In this document: positions 58,101 through 64,000 of the stretch, one piece after another
How positions within the stretch are numbered: the first letter of the stretch is position 1
How the letters are laid out: each line of letters opens with the position of its first letter
From: Bacteroidota bacterium
Lineage (GTDB): Bacteria > Bacteroidota > Bacteroidia > UBA4408
DNA: 64,000 bases
Direction: 5' to 3'
Assembly (NCBI GenBank): GCA_016721765.1
Contig: JADKHO010000002.1
Span: 248,001-312,000 of the forward strand
Position numbers and translations under genes: made by a program
The notes under the pieces: model-generated
The model's database searches: none
What the model was told of the DNA's origin: nothing
Seen by the model: only the letters and a program-made list of their open reading frames with translations

Positions 58101-61100
58101 AATTGAATTTGGATAAATCTTCCGCTAAAACCAAATATCCGTTTGCCTTTATAGTTGTTCCTAGTGGAAATGTATAACAATGCAAATTATCGTTGTCTTT
58201 AAATTTCCAGGCTGTTAAATCAATATCTACCGAATCCAAATTATGAAGCTCGACCCAATCTCCAGCATCTGCAGTACCAGCCGATTGGTAATTTATTTCA
58301 TTAAATGTAATGTGCGGCGTAAGCGTGCTACCTTTAAAGTAAGCAAGCACCGAGTCTGAGGTAGTAAAGTTTATAGTTATCGATTGATTACTATCTGCAG
58401 AAAGAATTGAATTATTTGGCTGCCAATAATCAAATGAATAACCTGGATTGGGAATGGCAGTTATTGTTACCGGATTACCGTTAAAATAAGTCCCTTTCCA
58501 CGGAAGTGAATCCGGAATAATTGTACTAATTTGTATGCGTCCTGAACCCAGCGGATAAGCTTGCAAGGTTAGTACCACCTGGCTGTTTAAATTAAAATTG
58601 GATTGAATATAATTTAACGCGCGAGCCGGACGCTTATTTGTAAAATTTATCAAGGAAGCAATATTCTGATTCCAACTGGTCATACTGCTTCCCCACCGTG
58701 CAAACTGCAAGGGCATGTCAGCAGCAATTGAATCACGCATGTCATAAGCTATTTTACGAACATTGGCCGGAACATAAATGGTATTTATTAAATCCGCATA
58801 ACGGTTAATAAAATAGTTTCGAAAGGTAGGATTCGCAGCCATTGCATTAAAAATATAACTTTGGTAGGAATCATCCGCCGGTGCTATCAAATCACTAAGT
58901 TTATCATAGGTATAACTGCTATAAAGCCCCATTCCAAAATCCAAATCATATAAAATATATTGCCATTTTCCACCCGGTTTCCGTGGTCGCCATAACTTTA
59001 TATTGTTGCTCCAATCGCCAATCCAGTCGTTATTTACATAGTAGGTTTCAGCAATAAAATAATCGGCATAATTTTGCAAATCAAAAAGCGAATTCATTTT
59101 AGTATAAAAACTCGAATCCAATGGATTGGCTGTTATTGCATAATTAAACATGTTGAAAAATCCGGTATCTGAGCCATTTTTAATTTCAATTGACCCTCCT
59201 TCAAACAATAAATCGAATTCTGATTTTTTATAGCCAAAATTATTTTCAACATAGCTGTGGTTATCGTTTTCTCGGATTTCATACACGCCCCAATAGCGGC
59301 CATTTAAAAATACTTCGCAGGGTTCGTATCCTAAAAATCCGGTATAGGTATTTTTCATAATGCGCTGCATTAAACCATCGCGGTAATGCACCACATTCCA
59401 GTCGGTACCTGCATTGCGCAGAATAAATCCCGGGTAGCTTTTAATATTTTCCTTTTCAGGGATGAGTGGGTAAGTAATTTCTGGAGTGCCAAAATCATTA
59501 TCTAAAATAAGCTCAAAACTTTTTTGCGGCTTAGCGCGAGAATAATTCCCATTAATTTTAAATGCAGCATCAAATTGAAAAGCACGATTTTTTTGTTTGT
59601 CGAAGTATTCTAAACTAACCGGCTTTTCCCAATCTTGCCAATAGTTGGCGCCTTTGTAAGGATAAGTGGTACTGGCATGGTTTCCTAACACATAAATACC
59701 GGTTGAATCATCCCATAAATTTTCGGGATTCGTTGCCAATGAAAATACCGGTAAATGCATGTCCTCGTCAATCAAATAGGTATTTGTAACCACCGGACTT
59801 GGCACCATCCCTACGGTATAGACTCTTGCTTTTAAAGTTTGAGACGTATCCACGGCTAAGGAGGAAGTATACACAGCTGAATTTAATGTTGGGGTGCTTC
59901 CATCGGTAGTGTAATGAATTACCGCATTTGCAGGTGAAGCAGCAATGCTCACCAATCTAGGAGCATCATAATATCCGCCTTGTATGGAAAATACGGGAGC
60001 TGTCGCAATTCCGCTGTAACAAATTGAGGTGGAATTACTAATGTTAGGTGAAGGTGGACTAAAAAAACACCAAGTTGCAGCGCCATCAGTTGACCTTCCA
60101 TAGGAGACATCGGTTTGCATGCTGCCCGTATATTTTTGATCAATCACATTGCCCAATGAATCGGACAGCACAATGGTTTCGCCACTCTTGCTCAATTTAA
60201 AATTAGCATGTAAGTATTCTCTAATTGGAGCTTCAAACCAACTGGGAGGAGCCGGAAACACATAATTACTGCGGTTCACGCCAATCGAAAAATATGGAAT
60301 GGCAGATAAATCGGTGGATGCATTTGAAAGGTTATGGACTTCAACAGCCAATACATTTGTTCCAATTTGCAATGCCTTTCGTAACAAATTAAAATCCACA
60401 TAAAACGAATCTGGCATACCTCCTGAAAACATCTTTGCTTCATGCTCACCACTTGCAAAATCCGTGTAATTAGGTCGCACACCAACTGAGCCAATATTGT
60501 TGCGGGCAATTTCAATTCCATTTAAGTAGGCTACAAAGCCATCGTCATAATCAATATTAAAAATGGCTTTCATGACTTGACTGGTGTCGACAAGCGAGAA
60601 AATTTTTCTCATGTAGATCGTTCGAATATTCGAAACAACCGTGCTATCGTCGCCATCGCCATATCCGATCCCGCCCTTACCTTGACTCCAAGAATTATCG
60701 ATAAATGAACTGTTGCGCCAATTGGTATCGGTAAGATTATCGGGTATTGTATAGCGCCATACATCATCGGATTTCACAGGAGTTTCCCAATGATTAATTG
60801 TAGTTAGCTTACTAGTATCATCAATAAAAACAGTTATAAAATCATGTGGAGCCAGCGAAATAAAAGGAAACTGCCACTTCGCAGGGACTAGCGGATCGTC
60901 GCTTAATTTGTATTTATAAAGATTTAAAGGACTATTGCCGGCATTATAAAACTCAATCCAATCGCCATACTTACCAAACTCATCCGCAACAACAGTTGCA
61001 TTTGCTGCCGAAAACTCATTGATAACAAGTTGAGCGGACAGTCGGGAAAAAGAAAAAAGTAATAATAAAAGTATATATGCCGTGAATCTTCTAACTTTCA

Positions 61101-61101
61101 A
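55180..61101 (-). CDS. Giant secreted lamin-tail/CotH/Ig-like protein with T9SS sorting domain
   Basis: The 1973-residue protein has a signal peptide (AYILLLLLFSFSRLSAQ). A lamin-tail domain (LVINEFSAANATVVADEFGK, about 25-95) is followed by a chitobiase/hexosaminidase-type domain (VIHYTTDGSTPTLNS, about 375-445). A CotH kinase-like domain (about 450-800) has FKINGNYSRAKPQKSFEL, ILRNAGTDWNVVHYRDGLMQ and YILYDLDFGMGL. A repeat-like region (about 845-925) and a second lamin-tail domain (ITFNEINYQSAGTADAGDWV) come next, with a His/Asp/Asn-rich insertion near 1007-1031. About eight Ig-like repeats follow, each with a conserved Cys and a YQWFxND-like strand. It ends with a type A sorting domain (FSIYPNPNNGAFTLTF to VEQKVIVH). 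It is probably a large surface protein. Spore-coat CotH is a protein kinase, so surface phosphorylation is possible but unproven. Confidence 0.88.
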   Translation of the reverse strand: MKVRRFTAYILLLLLFSFSRLSAQLVINEFSAANATVVADEFGKYGDWIEFYNAGNSPLNLYKYKLSDDPLVPAKWQFPFISLAPHDFITVFIDDTSKLTTINHWETPVKSDDVWRYTIPDNLTDTNWRNSSFIDNSWSQGKGGIGYGDGDDSTVVSNIRTIYMRKIFSLVDTSQVMKAIFNIDYDDGFVAYLNGIEIARNNIGSVGVRPNYTDFASGEHEAKMFSGGMPDSFYVDFNLLRKALQIGTNVLAVEVHNLSNASTDLSAIPYFSIGVNRSNYVFPAPPSWFEAPIREYLHANFKLSKSGETIVLSDSLGNVIDQKYTGSMQTDVSYGRSTDGAATWCFFSPPSPNISNSTSICYSGIATAPVFSIQGGYYDAPRLVSIAASPANAVIHYTTDGSTPTLNSAVYTSSLAVDTSQTLKARVYTVGMVPSPVVTNTYLIDEDMHLPVFSLATNPENLWDDSTGIYVLGNHASTTYPYKGANYWQDWEKPVSLEYFDKQKNRAFQFDAAFKINGNYSRAKPQKSFELILDNDFGTPEITYPLIPEKENIKSYPGFILRNAGTDWNVVHYRDGLMQRIMKNTYTGFLGYEPCEVFLNGRYWGVYEIRENDNHSYVENNFGYKKSEFDLLFEGGSIEIKNGSDTGFFNMFNYAITANPLDSSFYTKMNSLFDLQNYADYFIAETYYVNNDWIGDWSNNIKLWRPRKPGGKWQYILYDLDFGMGLYSSYTYDKLSDLIAPADDSYQSYIFNAMAANPTFRNYFINRYADLINTIYVPANVRKIAYDMRDSIAADMPLQFARWGSSMTSWNQNIASLINFTNKRPARALNYIQSNFNLNSQVVLTLQAYPLGSGRIQISTIIPDSLPWKGTYFNGNPVTITAIPNPGYSFDYWQPNNSILSADSNQSITINFTTSDSVLAYFKGSTLTPHITFNEINYQSAGTADAGDWVELHNLDSVDIDLTAWKFKDNDNLHCYTFPLGTTIKANGYLVLAEDLSKFNSQFPELSQNENHSNPHRSPHQDENHDDDEQDNVLGPIGFGFANTGELLRLFTNQDSLHVSMTYSKLPPWPIAAAGQGYTLESVPVNLDLDNGDNWFAGCPGGSPGTFFTPAVASILGDSLISFCEGDSVKLTAQSGSNFRYQWFKNGSEIQTAKNQNLFVSDSGDYTLKVNRFNCEAISAMVHVTKKTNPLAHIQSPLNTFVCAGATIDLTADSAFGQTFGWTKNDSILSGEVTAQLTLSDSGFYQVKVTDNGCTSVSELIHVVLNPLPDAGLQNDSMYSFCEGGVQTLSAPSNAAYTYKWYRNDTLLPAEVDTVFAATLSGKYSFETTLNGCSKQSNAIDIVVYVAPETFLNPTDTLVLCIGENHTLQAFFDSTYSYQWFFNDSLIVGADSATLFVDIAARYKLVTVNSLCSASSEVVVLIKPSPIATILADSMLSICVGTAYQLRVTKSLGYTYQWMKDSLQIQGATAFKYDVVDSGNYYAIVRLNSCESHSNTIQVNTHALPENVITANDTTNFCEGNFVKLESVGMLGLTYQWYRNGISIPGQTDTVFNANQSGNYTLVQRDSLCSNLSNSIPVTVKPSPLASATPSGTTHLCEGQSVFLNAPIDTNYSYQWLKDSSILIGFNQPLLSVADSGKYAVRVTLDGCDAVSAGITITQNQKIQASILAADTLMICANATYLFQTNVEPGMAYHWLLNGNLIPFATDSEYTASGDGHYAVMLSDAYCSATSTEKVLGHFVPTLVSLSSFSPVCVGDSAFELSGGTPLGGNYSGFAVDTNYFVPQEAGAGFNSISYAYIDSNNCTFSASSVIEVKAQVATPTILQNFDQLISSAVSGNQWYLNDTLLVGATQQVYVPTANGVYSLIVSDPQLCNSDTAYSSYFSLSAKSVEQELAFSIYPNPNNGAFTLTFSNKHLNTIAVKIFDMLSQEVYNERFSNLLSSHNNLNFSGIASGIYLIQVKSGDSIVEQKVIVH

Positions 61102-61188
61102 AACCTGTTGTGCTAATTAAATGTGCTTTTATTGTTATACGCAAAAGCGGGGTCAATAGTTCTGCTTTATTTTAATTCAGTTAATTTT

Positions 61189-64000
61189 TTATTCCACCAG
61201 TACCAATTTCTGCATTTCACTTCTGAATTGCGATTGAAACCGAATAAAGTATATCCCTTTTGCAAGGCCTTCTAAATTGACTGATACTTCTGATTTAACT
61301 TGCCTTTTCGCTTCCGCGGAAGTAATTTTCTTTACCATCAAACCATCCGCATTGAATAAACTAATGGTACAATTTTCATTCAAAAGTGAATTCCATTGTA
61401 AGTTTAGATTTCCTTTTGTGGGATTGGGAAAAATCTGAAGTGCAAATTTTTCCTTATTCAATTGGGTTATACCAACCGCATGCGCTGAGTCGTATTTTTG
61501 TTGTGCATTCAAAGCACTAATTTGTAAATCCTGGAGGCTGTTTCCTGCAATCATCGCAAATTCAACCACCACGCTATCATCCGGTGCCATAGTAAACGGA
61601 CCGGCACTTATTACTTGCACTACATCGTTTCCGGCAGTAACCGTATTACCGGCTTGTTTGCGATTTACTGAAAGCGATTGAAATTTTTCAGCTGTAGAAT
61701 ATCCATCGGTCAGATCAATTCCACCTGCTCCACCACCCACATTATCCATCGAATTCACAACAATTCCTGAAGTACTTAATAATTTAATCCCACAATAAAT
61801 TGGGCTAGCCTGTGTGCTATACACATAGCCCATGCGGTTTACGCTGTCGAAATCAGCTTTGTTAAATGAGGCATTCTGAACATCCCAATCGGCAAATATT
61901 CCGGCGTAAAGCGTGTTTAACGGAATAACATTATTGTTATATATAGTGAATTTACGAACAATATATTTACGGTGAGCCGCTGCTGTCCATGCATAGGAAT
62001 CGTGTCTAACAAAAACACGTAATTTTGAAGCTCCCGCATTGTCGTCGTTAAAAAAACCTTGCAAATCCATATCAGATGTAACAGCAGGAAGTATTCTTTG
62101 AACCAATTGTGCTGCACCCAAATCATTATCAAAGCTATTCGCTGTGCTTCGGGCCATATCAGAAACCTGAGAAGCGGAGTTGCCAATCATTAAGCTGCTT
62201 TCATACAATTGAGAAGAACTTAGCAAATAGGTAAATCCAAGGCCTTGATCTTGATTGGGTAAACTATAACCAATGCGACCTGTACTAGTAACAGAAGTAG
62301 CTACATCATTGATATCGATGTTAATATAATCCACATTAACAATTACTTCCAAATACTGAAAAGTGTTAGTTACTCCGTTGTTAATGGTTACTTTAAGTAT
62401 CACTTTATAATTCAATGGAGTATTGGGTAAAATCTTAAAAATGAATGGATTGGCATTATTATTTGCTGTTCCCATGGTGTTAATTGAACCAAGTAAAGCT
62501 GTATTGCTAAGTATGGTAATGTATGGTGAGGTAGATGAAATACTTGCAGTGACATTGTTTGCAAGAGCGAGATAGTTTGTAAATACCCCTGTCATTCGGG
62601 CCGTATCGCCAATTACCAATGCATCGTCGTTATAATCGGTAATGGCATAACTGCTCATTTCAACTGAAGAAGAGCTGGTATCGGTAAGAGCTTTAAACAA
62701 ATTTATTCTGCCATGTCCCAGTTTTCCAATATAGGGTGCGTTTTGGGGCAAAACATCCATGTTGTCGCAAGTAACTTTTAACTTTTCACCCACTTGTTTA
62801 GCCGAATAAGCCGGGAAATGCGATTTAATGATACCGGCAATTCCTGCTGCAATTGGGCATGCAAATGAGGTTCCACTAGTTCCACCTTGTGTATAGGTAT
62901 TGTTTTTCCAGGTACTGTAAAGCTCGTCGCCGGGTGCAAATACATCCAAATAAATTCCATAGTTAGAGCCATGATTGGCATTAAAAGGATCATCCCATTT
63001 TTTATCGGTCGAATCTGAACCACCAACATTAATCACATTGTTATAGGATGCAGGATAAAAAACCAATTCCAAATCATTGTTACCGGCTGCAGCAATTACT
63101 AAGGCATTCATGTTAAATGTGGCATAATCCACAATATTTTGACCATACTGAGTACCACCCGTGCCGCCCCAAGAACAATTAATGATTTGGCAACCATGGT
63201 CAGCTGCATATACAATACCTTCATAAGCCATTGTTAGGTTACCTGCATCATCCGAAATTTTTATTGGGAGCAATTTGCATTTAAAACCACTTCCGGCAAT
63301 ACCTGTATCATTATCGGTAGTTGCTCCGGCACAGCCACTTACAAAAACCCCATGCGGTGAAGCATTGCTAAACTGAGGATTATTGTCCATCATTCCAACA
63401 TCCCAACCTTTGTAATTATCCACATAACCATCGTTATCATTATCCACATTATCTAAGGGGTCCTGATAATTTAATTTCACGTTACCAACCAAATCCTCGT
63501 GTGTAAAGTCAAATCCGGTATCGGTAATTCCAATCACCACATTGGTATCTCCTTTATCTATATCCCAACCCTCATAAGCATGAATATTTTTTAAGTGATA
63601 CTGTGCACCACTTACCGAATCGGCCTGCGGATCGTTAGGCAAATACAATGTTTTAGGCACATAATGCGGCTCAGCGTATTCAAATAAACTGAGACCAAGC
63701 AAACCGTGAATCACTTTTTCAAGCGGAAGCGATGCGGAATAATTTAATTCATAGATGAGCGATAAATCAACAAGTGTTTCGCCCCTTTCATTCTTACTTT
63801 GCAACGGCGGATTTTTTAAAGGGAATATTTTTTTAATGTTCGTTATACCTATTGAATTTAAGTATGCGATTAATGCAGGCTGTTGTATGGAAGTTGTTGA
63901 AGCAACATTCCTAAACTCAGGTTTCAGCTTTACAATAACTGTATTTTTTAGGTATTCATTATCTGATAATGCAAGCTCAAATTGCTTGGATGACTTAGCA
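61189..64000 (-). CDS. Subtilisin-family (S8) protease with T9SS sorting domain, 5' end outside window
   Basis: The frame is open from the stop near 61189 to the right edge of the window, so the N-terminus is cut off. The visible upstream residues read NTVIVKLKPEFRNVAST and SIQQPALIAYLNSIGITN, as in an S8 propeptide. Counting from the TTG codon at 63804, the catalytic residues are Asp95 (GITDTGFDF), His151 (SPHGVFVSG) and Ser313 (GGTSGTSFACPIAAGI). An EF-hand-like loop DNVDNDNDGYVDN lies between Asp and His. After the protease domain are beta-rich segments, and the C-terminus LQIFPNPTKGNLNLQWNSLL to LVLVE is a type A sorting domain. It would be exported by T9SS and act outside the cell or at the surface. 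Confidence 0.92.
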   Translation of the reverse strand, partial: AKSSKQFELALSDNEYLKNTVIVKLKPEFRNVASTTSIQQPALIAYLNSIGITNIKKIFPLKNPPLQSKNERGETLVDLSLIYELNYSASLPLEKVIHGLLGLSLFEYAEPHYVPKTLYLPNDPQADSVSGAQYHLKNIHAYEGWDIDKGDTNVVIGITDTGFDFTHEDLVGNVKLNYQDPLDNVDNDNDGYVDNYKGWDVGMMDNNPQFSNASPHGVFVSGCAGATTDNDTGIAGSGFKCKLLPIKISDDAGNLTMAYEGIVYAADHGCQIINCSWGGTGGTQYGQNIVDYATFNMNALVIAAAGNNDLELVFYPASYNNVINVGGSDSTDKKWDDPFNANHGSNYGIYLDVFAPGDELYSTWKNNTYTQGGTSGTSFACPIAAGIAGIIKSHFPAYSAKQVGEKLKVTCDNMDVLPQNAPYIGKLGHGRINLFKALTDTSSSSVEMSSYAITDYNDDALVIGDTARMTGVFTNYLALANNVTASISSTSPYITILSNTALLGSINTMGTANNNANPFIFKILPNTPLNYKVILKVTINNGVTNTFQYLEVIVNVDYINIDINDVATSVTSTGRIGYSLPNQDQGLGFTYLLSSSQLYESSLMIGNSASQVSDMARSTANSFDNDLGAAQLVQRILPAVTSDMDLQGFFNDDNAGASKLRVFVRHDSYAWTAAAHRKYIVRKFTIYNNNVIPLNTLYAGIFADWDVQNASFNKADFDSVNRMGYVYSTQASPIYCGIKLLSTSGIVVNSMDNVGGGAGGIDLTDGYSTAEKFQSLSVNRKQAGNTVTAGNDVVQVISAGPFTMAPDDSVVVEFAMIAGNSLQDLQISALNAQQKYDSAHAVGITQLNKEKFALQIFPNPTKGNLNLQWNSLLNENCTISLFNADGLMVKKITSAEAKRQVKSEVSVNLEGLAKGIYFIRFQSQFRSEMQKLVLVE

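Overview
The window is 64 kb of AT-rich, gene-dense bacterial chromosome from a member of the Bacteroidota, most likely an environmental relative of the Flavobacteriales, Sphingobacteriales or Chitinophagales. The evidence is the type IX secretion (T9SS) machinery and cargo (porX, gldF, gldG and six proteins with C-terminal sorting domains), the DUF4270 and DUF4476 families, the alternative GlmU-like protein, and promoters of the Bacteroidetes type (TTG, 18-20 bases, TAnnTTTG). No rRNA, tRNA, CRISPR array, transposase or prophage was seen. The species cannot be named from the sequence.

Layout. 1-5.4 kb (minus): frameshifted radA, a frameshifted GT-C glycosyltransferase, the heptose adenylyltransferase rfaE2, a YbhN-type membrane protein and panC. 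5.6-9.7 kb (plus): a short glycogen-synthase-like protein, a DUF4270 lipoprotein and glmS. 10-12.4 kb (minus): lpxD and an HD-domain hydrolase. 12.4-13.1 kb: a broken four-helix-bundle gene between two octamer arrays in opposite orientation. 13.1-24 kb: porX, rdgB, a PKD-repeat T9SS protein, a PNGase F-like T9SS enzyme, an amino-acid permease, acpS and folD. 24-39.6 kb: ffh, an EamA transporter, a GlmU-like protein, rpmE, a Kelch T9SS protein, a DUF4476 protein, a DUF423 protein, maf, an HI0933-type flavoprotein, a TMTC-like TPR protein, another T9SS protein and priA. 39.7-50.8 kb: a WbpM/CapD-type sugar dehydratase, an FAD oxidoreductase, an MFS exporter, a 3-hydroxyacyl-CoA dehydrogenase, a LuxC-like reductase facing a ferredoxin, and gldF-gldG. 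50.9-55 kb: a sulfotransferase converging on cysC-cysD-cysN. 55.2-64 kb: a 1973-residue CotH/lamin-tail/Ig-like T9SS protein and a T9SS subtilisin that runs off the window.

How it fits together. Three themes recur: cell-envelope synthesis (rfaE2, lpxD, glmS, GlmU-like, WbpM-like, GT-C proteins), protein export and gliding (PorX, GldFG and six sorted surface proteins), and sulfate activation feeding a sulfotransferase with no reductive assimilation genes in view. Most genes are ordinary for the phylum. The points that most deserve a second look are the PNGase F homologue with all three catalytic acids, the four-helix-bundle relic inside inverted octamer arrays, the PAPS/sulfotransferase module, a terminator-like hairpin over the start of the DUF4270 gene, a dispersed intergenic repeat family, and three single-base frameshifts confined to the first 2.4 kb.
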